Positions 14,033 to 22,286 are shown, numbered from the stretch's first letter. The stretch: DNA of 29,657 nt from an uncultured Oscillospiraceae bacterium (GCA_910588045.1 CAJUPS010000038.1:1-29657), one strand, 5' to 3'. Program-made: numbers and translations. Notes: generated by a model not told the origin, from the letters alone.

Positions 14033-15040
14033 TTACTTGGGCAAATCAACTTTAACCTTGAGCAGCTCGTTATAGCTGTCGATATTCTCCAGCGTTACCA
14101 TCATCGTACCGGCATCGTTGACCTTCTGCGCGGGGACGCGGCCTTCTGTGATATTCTGGTAAAGCCAGTAGGCGGCCTGGTATCCATAATTCCAGAAGGA
14201 GACGACGGTAGTGCCCTTGATTTTGCCGTCCCGGACGTACTGCAAGTTCTCGTCGGTGTCGTCCACGCCCAGGATGATGAGGTTGTCGGTAATGCCCAGC
14301 TCATCGGCTGCGGTCACGCAGGCAGGACCGGCCTCGGCGGCCACGTTGATGCAGACATTGACCTCCGGATAGGTGTTGAAGGTGTTGAGCCACTCGTTGG
14401 TGCCGGTCGCCTTGTCAGAGTTGGAGAGGGTGATGTTCACCAGCTCAAATCCACCGGGGTGATTCTCAAAGGCGGCGACAATCGCGTCATTCTGATCGAT
14501 ATAGTTCTGTGCGTTCAGCGCGGGACACTGGATGGACATCGTAATCTTCCCGTCCTCGCCCACATACTTGAGCGCCTCCTGATAGAACAGCTCGGCCTGG
14601 GTCTTATACTCCTTGCCCAGGTAGGCCAGCTTTCCGGTGACCTCCTCCAGGTCGCCATCCACCATCAGTACGGCGACACCGGCTGCGATGGCATTGTTGA
14701 TCGGCTCCGCCGGACAGATGGACTGCGTAATAATACCGTTGGCGCCCTGTGCCACCGCGGTGTCCACCAGCTGCGCCATCTCCTCTGCGGACAGGCCCTG
14801 AGGGCCAACCCAGTCGCCCTCAATGCCCAACTCCTTGCAGGCCGCGTCAAAGCCCTCCTTGGCAATCAGCCAGATGGGGTGGGAGAGCAGGGGAGAGACG
14901 TAGACGAGGTGGATGTCGGACGGCTTCACGCCCTCGTCTGCGGATGCCCCACTGTTCTCCGGGGCACCGCCTCCCTTCCCGCACGCGGCCAGGGAGAGGG
15001 CCAGGGTAAGAGCCAGAATCAATGCAAGTACCTTTTTCAT
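14033..15040 (-). CDS. Sugar-binding lipoprotein of an ABC importer (RbsB-like)
   Basis: The 335-residue protein has a lipoprotein signal peptide (MKKVLALILALTLALSLAAC) with lipidated C20, then a Gly/Ala/Ser-rich linker and a periplasmic-binding-protein type 1 fold (Peripla_BP_4). Phrases such as HLVYVSPLLSHPIWLIAKEG, AQLVDTAVAQGANGIITQS, AVLMVDGDLEE and NLIILGVDDTDENLQYVRDG are typical of RbsB-like binding proteins. It would be anchored on the outer face of the membrane and deliver a sugar to the permease. It follows the ATPase gene by 50 bases and precedes the kinase gene. The ligand is unknown; the neighbouring NagA-like deacetylase makes an N-acetylated amino sugar one option. Confidence 0.9.
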   Translation of the reverse strand: MKKVLALILALTLALSLAACGKGGGAPENSGASADEGVKPSDIHLVYVSPLLSHPIWLIAKEGFDAACKELGIEGDWVGPQGLSAEEMAQLVDTAVAQGANGIITQSICPAEPINNAIAAGVAVLMVDGDLEEVTGKLAYLGKEYKTQAELFYQEALKYVGEDGKITMSIQCPALNAQNYIDQNDAIVAAFENHPGGFELVNITLSNSDKATGTNEWLNTFNTYPEVNVCINVAAEAGPACVTAADELGITDNLIILGVDDTDENLQYVRDGKIKGTTVVSFWNYGYQAAYWLYQNITEGRVPAQKVNDAGTMMVTLENIDSYNELLKVKVDLPK

Positions 15041-15090
15041 GTTTTTCCTCCTGATTATTTTTTATACACGAAGGCGGATGCCTTAGCGCC

Positions 15091-16608
15091 TTACGTACAG
15101 GATGCCACGCGCAGGAGCCGGACCTCGTCCGCCTCTCCGCGGCGGAACTCCGCCTGGACAACGCCCCTGCCCAGCACCACAAGCCGGTCACACATGGCCA
15201 GCAGTTCCGGCATCTCCGAGGAGATCATGATAATGGAGATGCCCATATCCGTCAGCTCCTGCATCAGCTTATAGATCTCCGATTTTGTGCCCACGTCAAT
15301 TCCCCGCGTGGGCTCGTCCAGCAGCAGCACCCGCGGGTTGGCCATCAGCCACTTGGCCAGGATGACCTTCTGCTGGTTACCGCCGGAGAGGTTGACGATC
15401 AGGGTTTCCAGTCCGGGCGCCTTTACCCGGAGCTTGTCAAAATACATCCGGGCCTGTTCGTTCTCCTTGATCCGATCAATAAACGGCCCGGAGACCAGCC
15501 TCCGCAGGGTTGCAAGCGTCATATTCTGCCGGATGTCCATTGATTGCACAAAGCCGTTTTTCTTCCGGTCCTCCGACAGGAACCCCAGACCGGCCTGAAT
15601 CGCCGCCGTCGGGTTCTTGATCTCAACCTTCTTGCCGTCGATCCACAGCTCGCCCCGGTTCTTCTCGATGGCGCCGAAGACCGCCGCCAGCAGCTCGGAC
15701 CGGCCTGCACCCACCAGCCCAGCCAAGCCAAGGATTTCCCCCCGGTACAGTGTAAAGCTGACATCCTGAATAATCAATTTGCCGTAAGCCGATGGATGGG
15801 GAATCTGGAAATGCTCCGCCCGCAGCACCTCATCGCCGATATTCGCCGTGCGCCGGGGGTACATCATATCCAACCGGCGGCCAATCATATCCTCAATGAC
15901 CCGGGTGCTGTCATAGCCGTCCGCCTTGGTGTGCTCGCTGATTTTGCAGCCGTCGCGGAACACCACCGTCCTGTCGCACAGGGAAAAAATTTCGTCCAGC
16001 TTGTGCGAGATATAGATGCAGCTGAGCCCCTTATTCCGCAGACTGCGCAGGATCCGCATCAGATTCTGCGCCTCGTTTTCCGTTAATACGGAGGTGGGCT
16101 CGTCCAGAATGAGAATTTGGGGATTTCGGTATAGGGCCCGGGCAATGCTCACCAGCTGCTGCATGGAGGGACTCAAGCTGCGGACGGTCACATGGGTGTC
16201 GATCTCCGTTCCCAGCGTCTCCAGCACCCGCTCTGCCTCGCTGTAGAGGCGCGTCCAGTCGATAAGGCCCATTTTTGTCCGTGGATAGCGGCCCAGCAGG
16301 ATATTTTCCCCCACCGTCAGATCCAGCTCCAGGTTCAGCTCCTGATAGATCATGGCAATGCCGGCATTTTCTGAATCGAAGGGGCTCTGAAAGCGGCAGG
16401 GGGCGCTCTTGATTTCAATGGCGCCCTCATAGGACCCGTAGGGGTAAATCCCGCTGAGAATCTTCATCAGTGTGGACTTCCCGGCGCCGTTTTCCCCCAC
16501 CAGAGCGAGGATCTCATTGGAATAGAGCTCCAGGGAAACGCCCTTCAGTGCCACTGTCCCGGCAAAGCGCTTCACGACATCCCGGACGGCCAGTATTGTG
16601 TTCGGCAT
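15091..16608 (-). CDS. Sugar ABC transporter ATPase with two nucleotide-binding domains (RbsA/MglA type)
   Basis: The 505-residue protein contains two ABC domains. The first has Walker A GENGAGKST (38-46), a signature region LSPSMQQLVSIARAL and Walker B ILILDEPTS. The second has the degenerate Walker A GLVGAGRSE typical of RbsA-type proteins, signature NLSGGNQQKVILAKWL and Walker B VLLLDEPTRGID. It would drive sugar import at the cytoplasmic face with the permease encoded just upstream (12-base gap). Length matches RbsA/MglA/AraG proteins. The start is ATG at 16608; the ribosome binding site is GGGGGCGG-like and weak, which suggests coupling to the permease gene. Confidence 0.95.
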   Translation of the reverse strand: MPNTILAVRDVVKRFAGTVALKGVSLELYSNEILALVGENGAGKSTLMKILSGIYPYGSYEGAIEIKSAPCRFQSPFDSENAGIAMIYQELNLELDLTVGENILLGRYPRTKMGLIDWTRLYSEAERVLETLGTEIDTHVTVRSLSPSMQQLVSIARALYRNPQILILDEPTSVLTENEAQNLMRILRSLRNKGLSCIYISHKLDEIFSLCDRTVVFRDGCKISEHTKADGYDSTRVIEDMIGRRLDMMYPRRTANIGDEVLRAEHFQIPHPSAYGKLIIQDVSFTLYRGEILGLAGLVGAGRSELLAAVFGAIEKNRGELWIDGKKVEIKNPTAAIQAGLGFLSEDRKKNGFVQSMDIRQNMTLATLRRLVSGPFIDRIKENEQARMYFDKLRVKAPGLETLIVNLSGGNQQKVILAKWLMANPRVLLLDEPTRGIDVGTKSEIYKLMQELTDMGISIIMISSEMPELLAMCDRLVVLGRGVVQAEFRRGEADEVRLLRVASCT

Positions 16609-16620
16609 GGTATCCGCCCC

Positions 16621-17652
16621 CTACTTCTTTGCCGCCGCTTCGGCGGCGGCATACTCCGTGCTTTTTATGGATTGGCGCATGGTCAATACGCGCTTATATT
16701 GATCCAGCAGGACGGAGAGTACCAGTACGGCCCCAAACACCAGATTCTGCCAGTAGACGGATATTTTCATCAGCGTCAGCGAGTTCGTCAGCGCTTCCAT
16801 AAACAGCGCTCCCAGAGCCGCACCGAAAATGGTGCCCATGCCGCCGAAGGTGGAGATGCCGCCTATGATCGCGCCGCAGATGACCTTCATCTCCAGGCCC
16901 GTACCCGTGGACGGCTCCGCCGACCCCAGGCGCGCGGACATCAGGATACCCGCCAGCGCCGCAAGCATACCCGTCAGTATGTAAACCGTCATTTTCGTTC
17001 GGTCAATATTGATGCCGCTGATACGCGCGGCCTCCTGGTTGCCGCCGATGGCGTAAACCGACCGGCCAAACACGGTCCTGGACAGGGTGATATGTCCCAC
17101 AACCGCAATGGCGATGGCCAGAGGCACAATGATGGGAAACTGCCCCAGCAGCTTGGTGGAGCCGATGGCGACAAAATCCTCCGGCAGGGGGAAAATCGGA
17201 ACCCCCTTTGTCAGGGCGGAGACGAGGCCCCGGGCCATATACTGCATACCGAGGGTGACAATCATAGGCGGCATCCCCGCCTTTACAATCAGCACGCCGT
17301 TGACAGCACCGGCGGCCACTCCCACCGACAGGCCCAGCAGGATGGCCACCGGAACCGGTAAGCCTCCATTTGTGCAGGCCATTCCGCAGATCAGCGCCCC
17401 CAGCGCATAGACCGAGCCCACCGACAAGTCCAGACCGCCGGTAATCAGGGTCAGCGACATCCCCACAACCACCACCAGGGTAAAGCCGGTGGCATGAAGA
17501 ATATTGATGATATTCGAGGCGCTGATAAACGCGGGGTTCACACAGATGACCAGCGCGGAAAACAGGAGCAAAATAAGGATGATACTGCTCTCCTGTTTCT
17601 TTAGGAACCAATCCGATGCTCGCTTGAGAATCGCTTTCTTGCTTGAGCCCAT
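16621..17652 (-). CDS. Sugar ABC transporter permease (RbsC-like)
   Basis: The 343-residue membrane protein belongs to the BPD_transp_2 permease family. It has about eight to ten hydrophobic segments and characteristic phrases such as ALVICVNPAFISASNIINI, LITGGLDLSVGSVYAL, VFGRSVYAIGGNQEAARISG and GGISTFGGMGTIFGA. I use the ATG at 17652 because AAAGGAG precedes it at normal spacing; the longer frame (17712) has none. It is first in the ABC importer operon and diverges from the UroD-like gene. The nearby -10 TATAAT (17699-17704) without a matching -35 hexamer points to activator-dependent transcription, probably by the YesN-type regulator at the end of the same operon. Confidence 0.93.
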   Translation of the reverse strand: MGSSKKAILKRASDWFLKKQESSIILILLLFSALVICVNPAFISASNIINILHATGFTLVVVVGMSLTLITGGLDLSVGSVYALGALICGMACTNGGLPVPVAILLGLSVGVAAGAVNGVLIVKAGMPPMIVTLGMQYMARGLVSALTKGVPIFPLPEDFVAIGSTKLLGQFPIIVPLAIAIAVVGHITLSRTVFGRSVYAIGGNQEAARISGINIDRTKMTVYILTGMLAALAGILMSARLGSAEPSTGTGLEMKVICGAIIGGISTFGGMGTIFGAALGALFMEALTNSLTLMKISVYWQNLVFGAVLVLSVLLDQYKRVLTMRQSIKSTEYAAAEAAAKK

Positions 17653-17698
17653 TGTGCATTCTCCTTTATCAACAAGGTTTCCTGTTTGCCATGGTACA

Positions 17699-17704
17699 AT
17701 TATA
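17699..17704 (-). promoter_or_regulatory. -10 element of the ABC importer promoter, no clear -35
   Basis: A perfect TATAAT is read on the - strand, about 47 bases upstream of the permease start. At the expected distance only AGGAAC-like sequence is found, unlike TTGACA. This is the usual look of an activator-dependent promoter. Confidence 0.65.
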
Positions 17705-17743
17705 ACAAACAATTTCCGCGGTTCCTATTCGATTTTTGTGCAG

Positions 17744-17809
17744 AATTTTGTCCTCCTTTTCGACTGTTTTGCCCTTCGGCAAAATTTGGAGCTTTTGAAG
17801 GACACAATT
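17744..17809. promoter_or_regulatory. Nested inverted repeats in the divergent region
   Basis: AATTTTGTCCT (17744-17754) pairs with AGGACACAATT (17799-17809), 10 of 11 positions. Inside it, nearly concentric, TTTTGCC-CTTC-GGCAAAA (17767-17784) is a perfect hairpin. It lies between the two divergent promoters, so it is a candidate binding site for a regulator shared by both operons. It could instead form an RNA hairpin if transcribed. Confidence 0.6.
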
Positions 17810-17846
17810 TTACCAATTGAAAACAGAGTTGTACAAACGATTGCTG

Positions 17847-17876
17847 TTGAGGGAATGACTCCGGCTGCATTATAAT
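17847..17876 (+). promoter_or_regulatory. Promoter of the UroD-like/NagA-like operon
   Basis: TTGAGG (17847-17852) and a perfect TATAAT (17871-17876) are 18 bases apart, about 57 bases before the first gene of the + strand operon. The -35 is a partial match. Confidence 0.68.
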
Positions 17877-17933
17877 GGAGGTGCAAAGAGGTTTCTCAAT
17901 ACCAACCCATCTAAAAAGGAGTGTGCGACAGGT

Positions 17934-18962
17934 ATGAACAAAATCGAGCGCATCTATGCGGTCCTGAACGGAGAAGTCCCGGACCGGATTCCTGTTATTA
18001 TCCACAATTTTCTGATGTCGGCCCGGGAGGGCGGCATCACCATGGAAGAATTTCGGGCATCCCCCGATGCGATTGTACGGGTAATGACTGCCAGCTGCGA
18101 GAAGTACGATACGGACGGCATCTGCCTGGATGTGGATACGGCGCTGCTGGCCAGCTCCTGCGGCGCGGACACATTTTATCCGCGGGATATTGCCGCCGTG
18201 GTGGCCGATAAGCAGCCCCGCTCCATCCCGGAAATTATCGAATATATCCAGACTCACGATCTGGAGAAGCAGCCCCGCATCCAGCTGTATCTGGAGACCA
18301 TCGAAAAGCTGGCGGACTGGGGGAAGCGCAACGGTGTATTCATCCGGGGAAATGCCGACCAGGGCTCCTTTTCCCTGGCCTGCCTGCTGGTGGGGATGAA
18401 CGACTTTTTAATGATGCTGCTGGACGAAGACGAGGAGGAAAACCTATTCCAGCTGCTGGAGGCCACCTACCAGGTGTCTCTGACCATGCACCGCCTCTGC
18501 TTCCGGGCCGGGGCGCATTGCACCAGCTACGGAAACAGTTCAGAGGGCTGTTCTGTGGTCTCCCCCACTGTTTTTCGGAAGTTTGCCAAACCCTTTGAAA
18601 CCCAGCTTGCATCCCAGCTGCAAAGCGAGGGAATCCCCACGATTTGCCATATCTGCGGGACGGTGGACCCGATCCTCAAGGACCTTTCGGAAACCGGGTG
18701 CAGGATGTACGAGCTGGACTATAAGACGAATATTCGCCGCGCCAAGGAAGCTGCCAAGGGGCACTTCTCCATCTCCGGCAACATTGATCCGGCCCTGTTC
18801 AACTCAGGATCCCCCGATGATATACGCCGGGAGGCCCGCACGCTATGCGACCTGTTCCGCGGAGAGGGGGGCCTCATGATAGGCCCCGGCTGTGCGCTCG
18901 GTCCTGACACTCCCAGCGAGAACATTTTCGCCCTGGTCGAAACCGTGAAGAGGTTCGGCTGA
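17934..18962 (+). CDS. UroD/MtaA-superfamily protein, probable corrinoid-type methyltransferase relative
   Basis: The 342-residue protein starts like UroD/MtaA proteins (MNKIERIYAVLNGEVPDRIPV) and keeps the putative zinc site HxC (H239, C241 in ICHICGTV) with a later cysteine in GPGCALGP (C320), features of corrinoid or methylthiol:coenzyme-type methyltransferases rather than true uroporphyrinogen decarboxylase. No corrinoid protein or other haem gene is nearby. It opens an operon with a ROK-type kinase and a NagA-like deacetylase, opposite a sugar importer. Family members are often found in operons for uncommon substrates in gut Clostridia. The biochemical role here is not known. AAGGAG lies about 12 bases before the ATG, a long spacing. 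Confidence 0.8.
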   Translation: MNKIERIYAVLNGEVPDRIPVIIHNFLMSAREGGITMEEFRASPDAIVRVMTASCEKYDTDGICLDVDTALLASSCGADTFYPRDIAAVVADKQPRSIPEIIEYIQTHDLEKQPRIQLYLETIEKLADWGKRNGVFIRGNADQGSFSLACLLVGMNDFLMMLLDEDEEENLFQLLEATYQVSLTMHRLCFRAGAHCTSYGNSSEGCSVVSPTVFRKFAKPFETQLASQLQSEGIPTICHICGTVDPILKDLSETGCRMYELDYKTNIRRAKEAAKGHFSISGNIDPALFNSGSPDDIRREARTLCDLFRGEGGLMIGPGCALGPDTPSENIFALVETVKRFG

Positions 18963-19059
18963 TGGAGCGCTGCATGGTCCGATATACTTCCTCTTTCTAT
19001 CATTTCAAAGTGCCGGGGATTCCTGCGCCAATATCTTAAAATGTGGGGAGGAAACCGGT

Positions 19060-19182
19060 ATGCCCCGCTATCTGATGCGGAATCCCACCGGCTGTCCCTG
19101 CCCAGACTTTCACCGCTCCCAGGATTTTGGATGTCTCTTCTATGAGGCAGCAGAGACGCGCGCGCAAGGAGGTCCATCATGA
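19060..19182 (+). CDS. Small cysteine-containing ORF coupled to the kinase gene
   Basis: A 40-codon frame starts with ATG at 19060 behind GGGGAGGAAACC and ends in TGA at 19180-19182, overlapping the ATG of the next gene (ATGA). It carries three cysteines and a histidine in NPTGCPCPDFHRSQDFGC, which could bind a metal. The product is not recognised. The good ribosome binding site and start-stop overlap make translation plausible, either as a real small protein or as a coupling leader. The spacer between the flanking genes is otherwise unexplained at 216 bases. Confidence 0.55.
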   Translation: MPRYLMRNPTGCPCPDFHRSQDFGCLFYEAAETRAQGGPS

Positions 19183-20579
19183 AGCGCTATGGAATTGCCC
19201 TGGAACTGGCCCACGTTCCCCCGTTAGACCCCGATTTTCTGCCCCTCCACCGCTTTAATCAGGCATTTTTAGCAGAGGCGAGAGAGCCGGTCTCCATCGC
19301 CGTGGAGCGGCCCGGGGGTCAGATTTCCGTCTGCCGAACCTTCATCCGCAGCGTTGGAGCCATGAGGGCGGCGGATCGGTTCTACATCGACCGCCTGGTC
19401 AAAACCCTGCTTTGGATGAAGGGCGGATTCCGCATTTATGTCAGCGGCAGCAGGGCGGTCTTTCATTTCCTGGGCGAGACCTATGGCCCAGGCGGAAAAC
19501 GTGCTTTTGACAGCGCCTACATGGCCGATGTCTTCGAGCACCCCTTTGAGGTGGTATGGGCCCCCGAGCCTCCGGCTGAACGGGAAATCCCCAGGGCCAC
19601 AGGCGGCCATCTGGACGGCTGCCGGATCGGCTTTGACGCCGGAGGCAGCGACCGGAAGGTCTCCGCCGTCATGAACGGGCAAACGGTGTACGCGGAAGAG
19701 GTGGTCTGGTTTCCCAAGCTGAACGCGGACCCGGAGTATCACTACGCCGGTATTTTGGAGGCCCTCCGCTCCGCTGCGGCACACCTGCCCAGGGTGGATG
19801 CGGTGGGCGTCTCTTCCGCCGGAGTATATCGGGACAACCGCACGATGAACGCATCCCTGTTCCGGCAGGTGCCCCGGGATGTATTCGAGGCAAAGGGCAG
19901 GGACATCTATATTCGCGCCATCACAGATACTTTCGGGGAGATTCCCTTCGAGGTGGTCAATGACGGCGATGTGACCGCGCTTGCGGGTGCCATGAGCCTG
20001 AAGGATACAAATGTCCTGGGTATCGCCATGGGCACAAGCGAGGCCGGTGGCTTTGTGGACAGTCAGGGCCAGATTACCGGCTGGCTCAACGAATTGGCTT
20101 ATGTACCGGTAGACGCGGGCGCCGCTGCGGCGTCGGACGAGTGGAGCGGGGACATTGGCTGCGGGGAAAAATATTTTTCTCAGGAGAGTATCATCAGACT
20201 TGCGCCGCGGGCAGGGATCCCTCTGGACGCTCACCTCAGCCCGGCGGAAAAGCTGGCGGCCGTCCAGAAGCGGATGGAGGAGGGCAGCGACGCAGCTGCT
20301 CAGATATACGAAACCATTGGCGTATACTTAGGACATACCTTGCCCTATTACCACGCGCTCTATGGCTGCAAGCATGTTCTCCTGCTGGGCAGGGTAATGA
20401 GCGGCCGGGGCGGAGATCGAATCGCTGAAACAGCGGATCTCGTATTGCGGGACGAGTACCCCGGCGTCCATGCCGCCCTTACATTGGAGCTGCCGGACGA
20501 GCGCTTCCGGCGAATAGGGCAATCCATGGCCGCGGCCAGCCTGCCTGCGACGAAAGGGGAGGTGGGGAGCATATGTTGA
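19179..20579 (+). CDS. ROK-like sugar kinase with a long N-terminal extension
   Basis: The 466-residue protein has an ASKHA-fold kinase core starting near residue 148, with the phosphate loop RIGFDAGGSDRKVSAV (149-164), VGVSSAGVY (209-217), VVNDGDVTALAG (259-270, the expected catalytic aspartate region) and the GIAMGTSEAGG loop (281-291). ROK kinases are usually about 300 residues; here about 145 extra residues precede the core, with no motif I recognise (for example FRIYVSGSRAVFHFLGE). The typical ROK zinc motif is not obvious. GGAGG precedes the ATG. The gene overlaps the small ORF and the NagA-like gene on either side, which implies tight coupling. A hexose or amino-sugar substrate is inferred from the NagA neighbour. 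Confidence 0.75.
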   Translation: MKRYGIALELAHVPPLDPDFLPLHRFNQAFLAEAREPVSIAVERPGGQISVCRTFIRSVGAMRAADRFYIDRLVKTLLWMKGGFRIYVSGSRAVFHFLGETYGPGGKRAFDSAYMADVFEHPFEVVWAPEPPAEREIPRATGGHLDGCRIGFDAGGSDRKVSAVMNGQTVYAEEVVWFPKLNADPEYHYAGILEALRSAAAHLPRVDAVGVSSAGVYRDNRTMNASLFRQVPRDVFEAKGRDIYIRAITDTFGEIPFEVVNDGDVTALAGAMSLKDTNVLGIAMGTSEAGGFVDSQGQITGWLNELAYVPVDAGAAAASDEWSGDIGCGEKYFSQESIIRLAPRAGIPLDAHLSPAEKLAAVQKRMEEGSDAAAQIYETIGVYLGHTLPYYHALYGCKHVLLLGRVMSGRGGDRIAETADLVLRDEYPGVHAALTLELPDERFRRIGQSMAAASLPATKGEVGSIC

Positions 20580-21673
20580 TAAGGGGGGCAAAGATTTTTT
20601 GCGGACGCTCCTTTATAGATGCCGACATTCAGTTTGATCGAACCGTGACCGCTGTGGGCTCTCTATCCGGCCCTACGGACATAAACGCCGCCGGGTGCTA
20701 TGTCATCCCCGGACTGGTGGACATCCATACCCATGGTGCGGTAGGGGTGAGCTTTTCCGACGGGGATCCGGCAGCGCTTGCGGCCGCTGGCAACTACTAC
20801 GCCGCTCATGGCGTCACATCCTTTTTGGCCACCACGCTGACACGGCCGGAGCCGGACCTCATTGCCGCCATGCACGCTGTCCGGGCCTACCGGCGACAGG
20901 GTGGAGCCAAATGCGTCGGCGTCCACCTGGAGGGCCCCTTTCTCTCCTGCAACAAGCGCGGCGCTCACAACCCGGACTGTTTGCGTGCGCCGGATATAAA
21001 CCTGTTTGACCGGCTGAACGCCGCCTCCGGCGGCAGGGTGCGGCTAATCACCTTAGCCTGTGATACAGAGGGGGCCCCGGCGCTGATCAGACATGCCGCT
21101 CAGGTCTGTACCGTGTCCTTGGGCCATACCAATGCCGACTACGACACGGCCCTGACGGCCTATGCCGCCGGGGCTACCCATACTACCCACCTGTACAACG
21201 CGATGCCGCCGCTTCTCCACCGTCAGCCGGGCGTTATTGGAGCGGCACTGGACAGCAACGCCAGTGTGGAACTGATCTGTGACGGACTGCACATTCATCC
21301 GGCGGTCATTCGGGCTACGTACAGAATGTTTGGGGAAAGGCTGATCCTGGTGTCCGATTCCATCAGCTGCGCAGGAATGCCGGATGGGGACTACCAGCTC
21401 AGTGGGCAGTCTATCACCGTTACAGCTGGAAGAGCCCTTGTTTCCGGCACGGATACCCTGGCGGGTTCGTCCATCTCTCTGCTGGATGCGGTGCGAAATG
21501 CGGTACATTTCGGTTTGCCTCTGGAAGCGGCGGTGTACGCGGCGTCTGCCGCCCCCGCCCGAGCGGCCGGACTGGATGCCGGTATCCTCCGCGTCGGCGG
21601 GGCAGCGGATCTGGTTATCCTGGATCAGCAAATGAATCCCTTGGCGGTATTTATAGATGGGGAAGAGCAATAA
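20573..21673 (+). CDS. nagA: N-acetylglucosamine-6-phosphate deacetylase (NagA-like)
   Basis: This 366-residue amidohydrolase shows the NagA motifs: DIHTHG (H52, H54), the metal-binding glutamate in VHLEGPF (E120), SLGHTNA (H185), THLYNAMPP (H206) and the catalytic aspartate in SDSI (D262). NagA removes acetate from N-acetylamino-sugar 6-phosphates in the cytoplasm. It overlaps the kinase gene by 7 bases. With the kinase it could make a phosphorylated amino sugar from an imported N-acetyl sugar; no deaminase or isomerase follows in this operon. Exact substrate, GlcNAc-6-P or a related sugar, is not fixed by sequence alone. A terminator follows. Confidence 0.9.
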   Translation: MLIRGAKIFCGRSFIDADIQFDRTVTAVGSLSGPTDINAAGCYVIPGLVDIHTHGAVGVSFSDGDPAALAAAGNYYAAHGVTSFLATTLTRPEPDLIAAMHAVRAYRRQGGAKCVGVHLEGPFLSCNKRGAHNPDCLRAPDINLFDRLNAASGGRVRLITLACDTEGAPALIRHAAQVCTVSLGHTNADYDTALTAYAAGATHTTHLYNAMPPLLHRQPGVIGAALDSNASVELICDGLHIHPAVIRATYRMFGERLILVSDSISCAGMPDGDYQLSGQSITVTAGRALVSGTDTLAGSSISLLDAVRNAVHFGLPLEAAVYAASAAPARAAGLDAGILRVGGAADLVILDQQMNPLAVFIDGEEQ

Positions 21674-21722
21674 GGTCATCATCGGAACCGTGGCAGGGGA
21701 GCTCTACGATCTCCGATAACGA

Positions 21723-21769
21723 AAAAGCCTCCCACGGCCTGTCGATCCTGGCTGCCGTGGAAGGCTTTT
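21723..21769 (+). terminator. Intrinsic terminator after the NagA-like gene
   Basis: Arms 21723-21738 and 21754-21769 pair as AAAAGCCT-CCACGGC with GCCGTGG-AGGCTTTT, one bulge on each side, around a 15-base loop. The 3' arm ends in TTTT. It lies about 50 bases after the stop codon. Confidence 0.85.
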
Positions 21770-22286
21770 GATGTGGTTTTGGAGAGAGGCAGGGCATTCG
21801 AGTCAAACGCACTTCTCAAAATTTCTCTTTCTAAGAAAGCCGCAAGAACACCGCACTTTCGGGTGGTCTGTCTGTCACCCCCCAAGTTCCCGAAAAGATA
21901 ACGCTGAGTGAGAGCGCAATCGATCACGTGGTCAATCAGATGTTTCAGTCAGTAGACCATTTACTGACGGTGCGAAATTTGAATAATGGACAGCTTCCCC
22001 CAACACAGCGGTGTGAATGTCCCCGCCTCTATGGTCAAAAGTTGGAAAGCAAACAACATCCCGGTGAAATCAGCCGTTTTCACCAGGATGTTGGTGCGTT
22101 GTAAAAAATGTGAGTCCGGCCATCTGGTCTACAGTAAGCTATAACGTTTTCACTATCTTTTGTTGCAGAAGTAATATCCCCAAGGGCTCGGTGGTAATCG
22201 CTGGTATCTATCGAGGCGACCAGGTGTACCAGTTGATCAAGCTCCAGACAGAGTCCAACGGTTGTGAATACAGGTTCTAAAAGTTG
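21770..22286. other. Spacer with possible gene remnants, no convincing gene
   Basis: A frame open from 21835 to 22101 (89 codons, ending TAA at 22102-22104) includes LSESAIDHVVNQMFQSVDHL, but its first ATG is at 21940 and it has no ribosome binding site. A second frame ends at 22280 with IPKGSVVIAGIYRGDQVYQL and then IKLQTESNGCEYRF; it reads like the C-terminus of a real protein whose start is missing. I recognise neither. The pieces are in different frames and fit a decayed insertion or gene. No tRNA was seen. Confidence 0.4.
22054..22093. repeat. Strong inverted repeat in the spacer
   Basis: CAACATCC (22054-22061) plus GGTGAAA (22063-22069) pair with TTTCACC (22078-22084) plus GGATGTTG (22086-22093), one mismatch between them, around an 8-base loop. 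On the - strand a TTTGCTTT-like tract follows, so it could be a weak backup terminator; otherwise the role is unknown. Confidence 0.6.

Noticed and set aside
13949..15274. 441-codon + strand frame opposite the sugar-binding lipoprotein gene
   Set aside because: Antisense shadow; the other strand has a signal peptide, lipobox and binding-protein motifs.
17700..18257. 185-codon - strand frame running through the divergent promoter region
   Set aside because: Overlaps the start of the UroD-like gene in antisense and both promoters; no ribosome binding site or domain.
17934..18962. Annotation as uroporphyrinogen decarboxylase of haem synthesis
   Set aside because: The H-x-C and later C zinc-site pattern and the sugar-operon context fit the MtaA-like methyltransferase branch better, and no haem genes are nearby.
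21795..21815. Possible tRNA T-arm (TTCGAGTC)
   Set aside because: The flanking bases do not pair as a T stem, and no anticodon or acceptor arms could be found nearby.
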